Positions 35,668 to 45,160 of a stretch of 64,000 nt of DNA are shown in pieces. Under the pieces are notes generated by a model. It did not search any database and was not told the origin of the DNA. It saw only the letters and a list, made by a program, of their open reading frames with translations. This DNA comes from Acheta domesticus. Lineage: Eukaryota; Arthropoda; Insecta; Orthoptera; Gryllidae. How positions within the stretch are numbered: the first letter of the stretch is position 1; every line of letters starts with the position of its first letter. A program made the translations under genes and the position numbers. The stretch lies in the NCBI GenBank assembly GCA_031308135.1, contig JAHLJT010009419.1:179274739-179338738 (forward strand), read 5' to 3'.

Positions 35668-35700
35668 TCGCGACGCGACCTAATTAATGGCCGGGCGGAG
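34950..35700. promoter_or_regulatory. Second CpG/CCG-rich island, copy 2 (complete)
   Basis: Unbroken version of the island cut by the gap: a mixed CpG-rich part (34980-35420), then (CCG)n and (CCACCG)n to 35665. It ends in TCGCGACGCGACC and TAATTAATGG. Candidate promoter or 5' exon. No splice donor or protein family is evident. Confidence 0.4.
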
Positions 35701-36865
35701 CTCCCATGACACGAAGATATGCAGATATTTACCTCTCCTACAGTCGCTTCTCTTGAGGTGCATGACGTCAAACTCGTTCTCACCTTGCATTTCTTGATCT
35801 TACCCTTTGACTTTGACTCTGACTCTGTCCTCACCTCACTCTGTCCTCTCGCCCTCGCCTTGACCTTCATCGCTTTGCCTTCACCTCTACCCCTGCTTTC
35901 GTCCTCTTTCTCGGGTAAATCCGCGTCTTCGCTTTTGCGCTAGTCATCCCTCTCATCCTCAACCACCCCTTTGAAGGTCCCACGCTCTCGTTTTTTTCTT
36001 CTTCCATGTTGTTTCTAACCCTTCGAACCAAATTCCCTCTCTTGGATTTCCATTTACGAATTCATGTCCTTTAATGCGACTGTATCTACTCTCGCTCTCA
36101 ATTCCACCTTCTCCATCGCCTCCGATCTTCCTGGTGTTCTCGCTCGCTTCCTTGTAATCAACGGTTACAATCTCCCATGACTTTCACTTAAAAGCACTAT
36201 CGTAGCGCGGGCATATAATCTCCCTTTGGAATCCCGGCCATTGACCTATCCGTCGCACACGATCCATTTACCTGGCGAGATTGCTTTGCTCGATCTCCTC
36301 TCCTCGTCTCCCTTGCCTTGGCAGACAATCGCCATCTGTTTCTTGCCTTCTCTCATCAGCTTTTGCACTTCTTGTTACAAACGAGACAAGAAATGGCGGC
36401 AGAATACTTTAGACTAGAAGCCTTTCAACGAAGGTCTGACCCAGTATTCAAGCTTTCAAAAAACGCTCGGCGGCACTTCACAGAAACGTGCTATGTCGAA
36501 TAAGGGGGTTTCGTCGAATAAAAATGAGAGATCAATTTTTTTTATAAAAGCGGAGTCATGTACCTCATGCTCAACATCAGCATTCGTTTTAAATGCTTCT
36601 GGATTACATAGCAGTATGAGTTCGGCCAATTGGAAAACTAGACCATAATCAGATTAAGTAACACTTGTTTCCCAGAAGTATCATTTACGAGTCAAGAGAG
36701 ACTGAAATTAGACGTGATGAAATTGCAGAATGAGGAATTTACGCATTTTGAACGGTACTCTGGTGCTTTAAATCTACAAAGGCACTTCACCACAGCGACT
36801 CAGATCGCACCTGTTTGCAGAGAAGGACCCTATTTCTGTGTACTATTAAATGCTTTCATCCGCGG
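35701..36865. other. Pyrimidine-rich then mixed DNA, no gene seen
   Basis: A TC-rich imperfect stretch lies at about 35750-36000 (GACTTTGACTCTGACTCTG and similar). The rest is unremarkable. Short open frames have no family match that I recognise. Confidence 0.5.
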
Positions 36866-37690
36866 CCCCATGCTCCTGATCTATATTGACAATTTACTTG
36901 TGACTTCCGATTTGAAATAGCTGTTCATAGAATTATTAAGGGCAAGAGGCATATAAAAATAATACATAAATGACATAATTTAAGGGGTTTCGGGGTGACG
37001 TATCTTTCCCATGTAAATTTTAGAAAATTTAAGGAATATTTTCTCAGAAACTACTAAAGATATAATTTTGAAATTTGTCCAGCATCTTCTATGACTGTTT
37101 TTAAACAAAGTTGTATTATATTGTTAATAAATAATTGTTAGTTTTTGTTGTACAATTTTTTTAATAATGCACTAATTTTTTAAGAAAAACTAAAGTTTTA
37201 CTCTCTAACTTTTAACTCAAGCAATATATTTTTACAGTTTGTCATAAAAATGAATAAAATGGAGCCAGCAATATTGTCAAAAAGTTTCAGTTATCTACTG
37301 TTTATAGCTTCAGAAAAAATGTTCCTTACACATGAAATTATGAAACTTACGGGAAATGGCTGTTAAAGTTACATAACCAAAAAAAGGCTATAAATTTGCT
37401 AAAATTTACATGGGGAAGATAAGTCACTCTGGATCCCCTTAAATTATGTCATTTATGTATTATTTTTATATGCCTTTGCCCTTAATAATTCTATGAACAG
37501 CTATTTCAAATCGGAGTCACAAGTAAATTGACAATAGAGATCAGGGGTGCTACAAAACGCCAAAAGCTGGTTATATGAGCCTTTTTTTGGTTATGAAACT
37601 TTAACAGCCATTTCCCGTAAGTTTCATAATTTCATGTTTAAGGAACATTTTCTCTGAAGCTATAAACAATAGATCACTGTAACTTTTAGT
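36866..37690. mobile_element. Interlocked inverted-repeat element
   Basis: Two inverted-repeat pairs alternate. Arm A 36871-37023 pairs with A' 37400-37551. Arm B 37288-37392 pairs with B' 37575-37685. The order is A, B, A', B'. A contains ACATAAATGACATAATTTAA and B contains ACTTACGGGAAATGGCTGTT. Arms look roughly 90% alike. No coding frame survives across it. It may be one element inserted into, or rearranged with, its own inverted copy. Confidence 0.75.
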
Positions 37691-39370
37691 TCAAATTAGC
37701 AATACAATAATCGATTCTCACTAAAAGTTGCGAAAACATGTAACCTAGGGGCTCCAAGAGTGACTGCACGCAGAATTCGACAACAATGCGCTTGCGCTAG
37801 AGTTGGATTTTCGTATGCCACGGCGCACAACAGAGTCCACACTGCTCTATCCATGTCTTCAGCAGAGACAGTACTTCGTCTTATGACATAACCATAACAT
37901 TTCTGCAACCTATCGATTGTTTAATCAGTGAATTGACATCTTACCTTGTAGTTTTCCCTTCACTTAAATTTGTAGTAGCAAGTGTTTGTTTCAATTTTCT
38001 CAGTCTCACCCTAATTCCGCTATTGAATGTTGATTAGGCATTCAAATGTTTGTACAGTTACATCTGCACATAATGGTTTTAATTACCCTTGAACCCTTCA
38101 GAGTCACCATCAAGACAATACATATAAAGAACACCATATCTTGAAAGTCATATTGTCGAACCACGCCCACATTCGGTGCATGCATTTATATAAATAACGA
38201 TATTTCAATTTCTAGAGCGTAAACTAAAAATGTAAAATGCATTTTGAAGAGCAAAAATGAAACAATTTTTAAATTCAAAACAAAAATAGATGTTTTTAGT
38301 AGGTGGACCCCCTCCTGCTCCCCAAAAAATGCCAATTATATTACACTTAATTGATGCGCTTCATAACCATCTTTGTCATAAAAAACGGAACCGATCGTTC
38401 ACTACGGGCATGGGAATCGGTTTCACATACACTTTTTAAGAAAAGGAAATGAGTTAATGTAAGTTTTATAAGTGCAATAGACTTCACAATTAATTACAAA
38501 AGGTACATAGAATAAAAATGATGAAACGGACACCAAAATATCATTATAAGATTTGCTCGAGATCATTTACTTTTACCCTACGTAAACATTCACAAAGTAG
38601 GAGAAAACTGAAGCAAATTAAAGCTTCGTGGCGTACTGAAATCACGCAAAGTTTTGAAAGCAATGAAAACGGTTTTTGCATCCTTAATTGACTTTACTGT
38701 CTCACCTTGACCTAAAATTATAGTACTGTTAAAGAGTTTAAAGTGAATGGTTGCACCGTCTAAAGTAAATATTTTATGCTTACATTACCATTTAAGGCCT
38801 GCGGTGTATTCAGCAGACTTTCGAACAGTTTACTAACATCCACAAATCTTAAAAAGTCGTCCTAGCGTGAATGCCTTACCTGCTCTCACGTACTCTTCTC
38901 AATACTGTTGATGGATTCTATTCATTTAATAATTTCTCCTCTTTTTCTTGAAGATTCGCTACAAAAGAAACTATCAATACGACCAACTTACGCTAGAGGA
39001 CAAAGCTCTCCCAAATTTGGTAAAATATAATTGAGTCCTTCGGTCGTTATTGAACGAGATATAACTGTTAATCAGATGAACTACTTCATGCGTTCTCAAA
39101 AGAAAGTGGGATGTGTTTAAATCGTTGCAGCTACGGCCAGAAAAGGGATTGTATAAGAACAGTGCAATTGAACGAGACAGTGAACACCCTTTTATTTCTT
39201 GTATTCTGTTATACTGTCTATTAGCGACGTAGTTGTTATTTTTATGAATATTATCATCATCATTATTATTACTATCATTATCTATGTCGTTGGTGTGGCC
39301 GTTGTTAATGCGAAGGTTGGCGCAATGTATTGGTCGGCTTAGTTCTGCGCATCGGTAAATAGGAATGTAG
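37691..39370. other. AT-rich DNA, no gene seen
   Basis: The left edge (CACTAAAAGTTGCGAAAACATG, about 37717-37738) recurs at 62443-62464 (CACTAAAAGTTGCAAAAACATG), marking a short shared repeat. The rest has no feature that I can name. Confidence 0.5.
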
Positions 39371-39720
39371 GTTACACGAAATCACCCAGCGCAACCTGGG
39401 TTGTGAGGGAGCGGGCCTTCGCCTGGTCATCAGCGACGGCGGCGTAGGCGGTCGGGCCGGCCCCGCGCCACTTCCCCGTCTTCGGCCCCCGCGAGAGTTA
39501 ATGGCCCTTTCATTGTGTCGCGCCGCAGGAGGCAGCGACAAACACGAATAAAAAACAATCTCGAGCGGTCTGTTGAGGCTAAATTCTTGCCCCAACCACT
39601 CCCATAATCGTTTGGTTCCAGTGTTGGTTATTTTTTTTGTTGCTGCTGCTGCTGCTGCTGCTGTTTTTTTGTCGTGTGAGCTGGGATGACGAGATCGAAC
39701 CTTCACTCGCGAGAAGAAGA
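39371..39720. other. Small GC-rich patch with (TGC)n
   Basis: A CpG-rich patch at about 39380-39540 and a (TGC)n run at 39640-39663. A minus-strand frame with poly-Ala crosses it but matches no family that I recognise. Confidence 0.4.
39640..39663. repeat. (TGC)n microsatellite
   Basis: Eight uninterrupted TGC units. Confidence 0.95.
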
Positions 39721-40830
39721 AATATGATGTAGGGCACCTTTGAGATAATTGAACTGACAGTGTTCTAAATCGGCAAGAGAAACTTTAGAATGTTGCAAGA
39801 AGTTCATTGTTTTGTACTCATAAAACATTCCGTGAGATATTGTAATCGCAAAGGCGTCCAGAAGGGAGACAGGTAGTACAACTTGCCTCAGGCCCCGACT
39901 TAATTGGGGCTCCGAATTGTTTTTTCTTCATTCAAAAGAAATGAAAAATATATTTATCTTTAATCCGAATTTAACACTAAAAGTTATTTCTGATGCATGG
40001 AGAAATGAATTCTGTTAATGAATTGGGGAGGAGGGAATTTTTTGTTTGAAATAAGGGGCTCCCTTGGATCAGCTGTCCCAGGTCTCTGGGTTTCTCTGGT
40101 CGCCTCTGGGTACTTGTAGATATTTCCATCGTTACCTAGATACGAAAAACAAAATATTCGTTATACCCTGCTTCCCGTCTACATTTCTTCCTACTAATTC
40201 GCCATGCTAATTCGCTTTTAAATGCAGTTTCCCTCTCTCCCATTAAAAACATAATTGCTTTTATTGTTTCCATTCTCAGGAGTGAAACAGCTTGTCACAT
40301 CACACGGAGGGGGTCGGTTGGCTTTCTTTCGAAGCTTCACAAGCTCGTTCAGCTTCGATGTGGGTTAACGTAATGGCATTAGGAGATAGAAGACAATAGC
40401 ACGACCCATTTGCAACTGCTCTGCTTTATTTAAAGCGGAGTCTCATATCGTTCTACGTGTATTCCATTTTCATCACTGGAATGTTGTATGCAAATATCAA
40501 TATTTCCAGTTCATTCATCGCAGTTACAGAAATGTCGCTAAAATGCAAATAAAAGCAATAAATAAAATTATTAAGTTATTTATTTATTATTCATTATAAT
40601 TATTAATATAACTTAAATTAATAATGTATTATTTAGAAATTAATAATTTATTTCATTGATATTAGAATTATTGCAAAAATGAAATATTTTTTAAATGTCC
40701 CAATCGGAGCTCGATATTCTTTTAATACTTTTGTTACATTCAACAATTCATATTCTATTCTATTTACGATAGTCAATTCGTTTCCGCTTCAAAACCTTGT
40801 TTCTTTTCTGTTCGTCATACACCACAGCGG
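39721..40830. other. AT-rich DNA, no gene seen
   Basis: It includes a very AT-rich TTATTTATT stretch at 40550-40670. Nothing coding is supported. Confidence 0.55.
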
Positions 40831-41240
40831 AACAGGAACTTCGCCTCGCAAAGACAGTGTTCCAGCGGACAGGCCGCTGGCCGCTACAGGCGTCAGCCAT
40901 CACAAAAGCACCTCACGACCCACAAAGCCGAAGCTGCGAGTGCGAGGTAATAATACGGCCGTTCTGAATGTGCTTATGATTCACGGGCCGTCGCTTTTCA
41001 GCAGGTGATGGCAGAGTTGTGAGGCGGCCTTTTATGTGCGTTGCAAGAGGATGCTGCCGTCTTATTCGGGTCGCGCCGCGCAGCGCCGCGCCGCGCCGGA
41101 CGGCGTTATTCGGGCCGCCGCAGAGCGCCATTGTGAGCGGCACCTACGAATCCTCGCGGCTCTGGAGAGCGCAGCGCGCGGGCACGCACGCACGCACGCA
41201 CAGGGGAGTAGGAAGGCGCGAAGCGGCTAGCGCTCGATGA
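40831..41240. promoter_or_regulatory. CpG-rich patch before the polypurine minisatellite
   Basis: CpG-dense DNA (GCGCCGCGCAGCGCCGCGCC-type words near 41074-41100 and a GCAC repeat near 41180-41200). Possible CpG island. No gene start can be assigned. Confidence 0.35.
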
Positions 41241-42850
41241 CCCATTGACATTGCCGGTCGCGGGGGAAAGAAAGAGAGAGAATGAGAGAAAGATGGAATG
41301 AGAGATAGCGAGAAATGAAACGGAAGGGAAAGAGAGAAAGGGAATGAAAAGGAACGAGAGAACGAGAAGAGGGCATGAGAGAGGGAGCGAGTGGGAGAGG
41401 GAACGCGGGAAACAGATAGTGAGAGACAGAGAGAAAACGCGACAAAAAACGAGAGAGGGAGACAGTGAGAGAAAACGAGAGAGGGAGACAGTGAGAGGAA
41501 AACGAGAGAGGGAGACAGTGAGAGAAACGAGAGAGGGAGACAGTGAGAGAAAACGAGAGAGGGAGACAGAGAGAGAAAACGAGAGAGGGAGACAGAGAGA
41601 GAAAACGAGAGAGGGAGACAGTGAGAGAAAACGAGAGAGGGAGACAGTGAGAGAAAACGAAGAGAGGGAGACAGTGAGAGAAAACGAGAGAGGGAGACAG
41701 AGAGAGAAAAACGAGAGAGGGAGACAGAGAGAGAAAACGAGAGAGGGAGACAGTGAGAGAAAACGAGAGAGGGAGACAGAGAGAGAAAACGAGAGGGGGA
41801 GACAGTGAGAGAAAACGAGAGGGGGAGACGGTGAGAGAAAACGAGAGGGGGAGAGACGGTGAGAGAAAACGAGAGGGGGAGACGGTGAGAGAAAACGAGA
41901 GGGGGAGACGGTGAGAGAAAACGAGAGGGGGAGACGGTGAGAGAAAAACGAGAGGGGGAGACAGTGAGAGAAAACGAGAGAGGGAGACAGAGAGAGAAAA
42001 CGAGAGAGGGAGACAGTGAGAGAAAACGAGAGAGGGAGACAGTGAGAGAAAACGAGAGAGGGAGACAGAGAGAGAAAACGAGAGAGGGAGACAGAGAGAG
42101 AAAACGAGAGAGGGAGACAGTGAGAGAAAACGAGAGAGGGAGACAGTGAGAGAACAAACGAGAGGGGGAGACGGTGAGAGAAAACGAGAGGGGGAGACGG
42201 TGAGAGAAAACGAGAGGGGGAGACGGTGAGAGAAAACGAGAGGGGGAGACGGTGAGAGAAAACGAGAGGGGGAGACGGTGAGAGAAAACGAGAGGGGGAG
42301 ACGGTGAGAGAAAACGAGAGGGGGAGACGGTGAGAGAAAACGAGAGGGGGAGACGGTGAGAGAAAACGAGAGAGGGAGGCGATGAGAGAAAACGAGAGAG
42401 GGGAGGCGGTGAGAGAAAACGAGAGAGGGAGGCGGTGAGAGAAAACGAGAGAGGGAGGCGGTGAGAGAAAACGAGAGAGGGAGGCGGTGAGAGAAAACGA
42501 GAGAGGGAGGCGGTGAGAGAAAACGAGAGAGGGAGGCGGTGAGAGAAAACGAGAGAGGGAGGCGGTGAGAGAAAACGAGAGAGGGAGGCGGTGAGAGAAA
42601 ACGAGAGAGGGAGGCGGTGAGAGAAAACGAGAGAGGGAGGCGGTGAGAGAAAACGAGAGAGGGAGGCGGTGAGAGAAAACGAGAGAGGGAGGCGGTGAGA
42701 GAAAACGAGAGAGGGAGGCGGTGAGAGAAAACGAGAGAGGGAGGCGGTGAGAGAAAACGAGAGAGGGAGACGGTGAGAGAAAACGAGAGAGGGAAACAAT
42801 GAGAGAAAACGAGAGAGGGAGACATGAGAGAAAACGAGAGAGAGAGGGAA
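41241..42850. repeat. 26-bp polypurine minisatellite, about 53 units
   Basis: The regular part runs from about 41449 to 42838 with unit CAGTGAGAGAAAACGAGAGA plus GGGAGA (26 bp). Variants form blocks: GGGAGACAGT or GGGAGACAGA units first, GGGGGAGACGGT units at about 41800-41960 and 42155-42360, then GGGAGGCGGT units at about 42365-42765. A less regular GA-rich lead-in fills 41260-41448. Stop-free frames on both strands (Ser/Leu/Pro-rich on minus) follow from the unit and are not genes. Confidence 0.97.
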
Positions 42851-43153
42851 CGAGACTCTTGACTTGAGTGCTCTTGCTCGCTTGCTCGTGAGCACTCCAC
42901 CTGAGCAGAGCATGTGTCTTAGGTGTGTTGCACACAGATGGTTGCTTGTCAAACAGACATCTTTGTGTCTGAAAATCGTTCTCTTTTAAATAAAAATAAT
43001 AAATCATCTTTGATTTTTTTGTGAATGAGAAATTCTCGTAATCACAATATTGTTAACATAAGTAACAGAATAACGCGTTGCAAGAGGGCGATGGCCGTCT
43101 CATACGGGTCACCTCGCTGCGGCCGGTGTTACCTGGGCCGCGCCAGAACAGAC
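42851..43153. other. Unique DNA between minisatellite and MITE
   Basis: No feature is seen apart from a GCTCTTGCTCGCTTGCTCG stretch beside the array. Confidence 0.5.
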
Positions 43154-43407
43154 TATATTGCGATTTCTCTACCTTTGCCCCTCAAGGCCACTCAAATCCC
43201 GTCTTAGTGATGGAATATGTCACGGCATTTCGCGTCTTCCTCGGTCTTGCCGGTAGAAGTCGCATGATCGGAAGCACTACTTGATACGGTCGCGATCATG
43301 CGAAATCTAGCGGAACGACTGAGAAAGACGTGAAATACCGTGACATATTCCATCGCGAAGATGGGCTTTGAGTGGCCTTGAGGGGCAAAGTTAGAAAAAC
43401 CGCGGTA
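43154..43407. mobile_element. TA-flanked foldback MITE, family M, copy 1
   Basis: Almost the whole 254 bp is an inverted repeat. The arms run from TATTGCGATTTC inward through GCCCCTCAAGGCCACTCAAA and GGAATATGTCACGG to a centre near 43285 (GATCGGAAGCACTACTTGAT). Copies at 43871-44107 and 59680-59915 share the core (GGAATAT-CAC, TTTCGCGTC, GCATGATCGCAAGCACT). The ends fit TA target duplications, suggesting a Tc1/mariner-mobilised MITE. No coding capacity. Confidence 0.85.
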
Positions 43408-43452
43408 TGTCTGTTGCTCCTCCCGGCTGTGAAGAGCGCGGCGCCCACGCAG
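43408..43452. other. Short unique link
   Basis: Spacer between the MITE and the 12-bp array. Confidence 0.5.
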
Positions 43453-43731
43453 CCGCCCACCCTTCCGCCCACCCTTCCGCCCACCCTTCCGCCCACCCTT
43501 CCGCCCACCCTTCCGCCCACCCTTCCGCCCACCCTTCCGCCCACCCTTCCGCCCACCCTTCCGCCCACCCTTCCGCCCACCCTTCCGCCACCCTTCCGCC
43601 CACCCTTCCGCCCACCCTTCCGCCCACCCTTCCGCCCACCCTTCCGCTCACCCTTCCGCCCCCCTTCCGCCCACCCTTCCGCCCACCCTTCCGCCCACCC
43701 TTCCGCCCACCCTTCCGCCCACCCTTCCGCT
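43453..43731. repeat. 12-bp minisatellite (GCCCACCCTTCC)n
   Basis: About 23 units of GCCCACCCTTCC with rare one-base changes. The minus strand carries two GGG runs per unit (GGAAGGGTGGGC), giving dense G-quadruplex potential; the plus strand could form i-motifs. Its open frames in all phases are by-products. Confidence 0.97.
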
Positions 43732-43870
43732 CACGCGCTCGCAGGAACGCGCGAGGCGGCGCTGGCCCCGTGACCTATTGGCTCCGCAGGACACTTGCAC
43801 GGTGAGAAAGAGCCCCGTTCCCCTGCACTCTACTAGAGTGTGGTTGGTGCATTCCAATATTTGCTGCCAC

Positions 43871-44107
43871 TATAGTGCGATTTTTATGACTTTGCCCGTC
43901 AAGCCCTAACAGCCACGATGGAATATCACATGTTATTTCTCGTCTTTCTCGCTCGTGCCGGTAGATGTCGCATGATCGCAAGCACTGCTTGATACGGTCG
44001 CGATCATGCTATATCTGGCGGTACGACTGAGAAAGACGCGAAATACCGCGACATCTTCCATCGTGAGGACGGGCCTTGAGGGACGAAATTACAAAAATCG
44101 CACTATA
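43871..44107. mobile_element. TA-flanked foldback MITE, family M, copy 2
   Basis: 237 bp with ends TATAGTGCGATTTTTAT and ACAAAAATCGCACTATA. The core word GCATGATCGCAAGCACTGCT and the opposing GGTCGCGATCATGC are shared with the other two copies. Confidence 0.87.
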
Positions 44108-44139
44108 GTGAGGCGGCATCAATGTTACCAAATATCGAT

Positions 44140-44215
44140 ATTCAAAATGGAAGCATGTTTATGTTAATAATACACGACCGAAAACCATCGATGTTTTTAA
44201 ACATCGATAGTTCAA
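44140..44215. promoter_or_regulatory. Cluster of ATCGAT (DRE-like) sites with palindrome
   Basis: Three ATCGAT cores lie within about 65 bp. One is in AATATCGATATT (near 44142). Two form the 22-bp palindrome ATCGATGTTT-TT-AAACATCGAT at 44187-44208. TATCGATA is the binding site of the insect factor DREF. Binding here is inferred only. Confidence 0.4.
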
Positions 44216-44680
44216 ATATAATGACAAAGGACAGAACTGAGGCTGCTAGCCTGAGCGCCTAGTGTCGTCTCAAAGAGTCAGTCCTCGGTTCGACGAAGAA
44301 GGGTACGGGAAGAAGGGGCAGGCTCTAGGCCCAAGGCGCATGAGTGCATTGACGTCTTCTGTGCTTATGTGCGAAATACGAAGAAAGGACATAGGAAATA
44401 CCAAAGCATTGAGGTGATCCCGGGCAAGAGATAGTTTAGTCGATGAATATATTACAAACCAGCGTACATTTGGTTTGAACATAACTACCTGTTACCAGCA
44501 GTTGTTATTTACTATTTAAACTTCAACAATATTGTTATTACAGGATTTTTTCCTTCACAAAAACAACCATCGACCTCAGTGTCGCATTACTAGCTTCCAT
44601 GTTAAGTCGAAAAACTAACAAGAAGTTGGCGTGACCGACACTGTACAATTTTCGAATGTGACATTGATTAAAGATTAAAA
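44216..44680. other. Unique DNA, no gene seen
   Basis: Short frames only, with no family recognised. Confidence 0.5.
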
Positions 44681-45160
44681 ACTAGTGGTGCTACAGAATG
44701 GCCCCAGACTTTTTATAGTAAAGTCTCTCATTTCTAATTTTCTTGGTGTGGACTCGCTTTACGGTCATGCCCCATCCTAATGCCAGCTGCCATCTATCGC
44801 TGCAGAAAGATTTTTTTTGACATTTTATCAATTTTCGGTTTCCTAATAGTAGGGGGGCTTCATGTAAAGTATTCCCAAATTTTGTAGAACATTTTTCAAA
44901 ATGGCAGCGCCTCAAGTCGAGCCAGATGGACCGGAGAATATCAATTTTGGAAAACATCGTACGTATGATTTAAGTGCTAATGATGTTGACGAACAGACGG
45001 ACGGGGTGGACGGACGTTTCGAAAAAAAGCCAACACTTTTTCGGTATCAGGGGACCCCAAAACGTGTATTTTCGTTGAAATCGGTTTTACGCAGCATTAC
45101 AAAACTTTCTCTATACTATGTGTAAACTCCGTGATATACGAAGTACGTATACGAGAGAGT
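44681..45160 (+). mobile_element. Element family T, copy A (short form)
   Basis: It begins ACTAGTGGTGCTACAGAATG, the shared end of copies B and C. It then carries GCCAGCTGCCATCTATC and a GTACGTATGATTTAAGTGC segment that matches copy C in reverse complement. It ends near CGTGATATACGAAGTACGTATAC (45128-45152), matching the other end of copy C. The internal monomers of about 300 bp found in B and C are absent. No coding frame. Confidence 0.75.

Larger units (their letters stand above)
26782..35692. repeat. 8.9 kb block, copy 2 (start of right contig)
   Basis: Collinear with 17041-25781. Length differs by about 170 bp, from microsatellite expansion (AT run at 29642-29697) and many small indels. 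Sequence then continues past the match into unique DNA from 35693. Confidence 0.95.

Noticed and set aside
17041..35692. Reading the two blocks as a real segmental tandem duplication
   Set aside because: The duplication boundaries coincide exactly with both contig ends at the gap, which is far better explained by unmerged overlapping contigs.
36714..36920. LLIYIDNLLVTSD segment resembling a copia-type RT YVDD box
   Set aside because: It lies in arm A of the inverted-repeat element at 36866-37690 and recurs non-coding in arm A'. The second Asp is missing and no other RT motif is nearby.
41106..43007. Open frames of about 560-630 codons on the minus strand (Ser/Leu/Pro/Arg-rich)
   Set aside because: Translations of a 26-bp minisatellite that lacks stops; several frames are open together.
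43453..43731. Regular 12-bp repeat considered as a CRISPR-like or coding (Pro/Thr, His/Pro/Ser) array
   Set aside because: No spacers, a eukaryotic context and a pure head-to-tail minisatellite.
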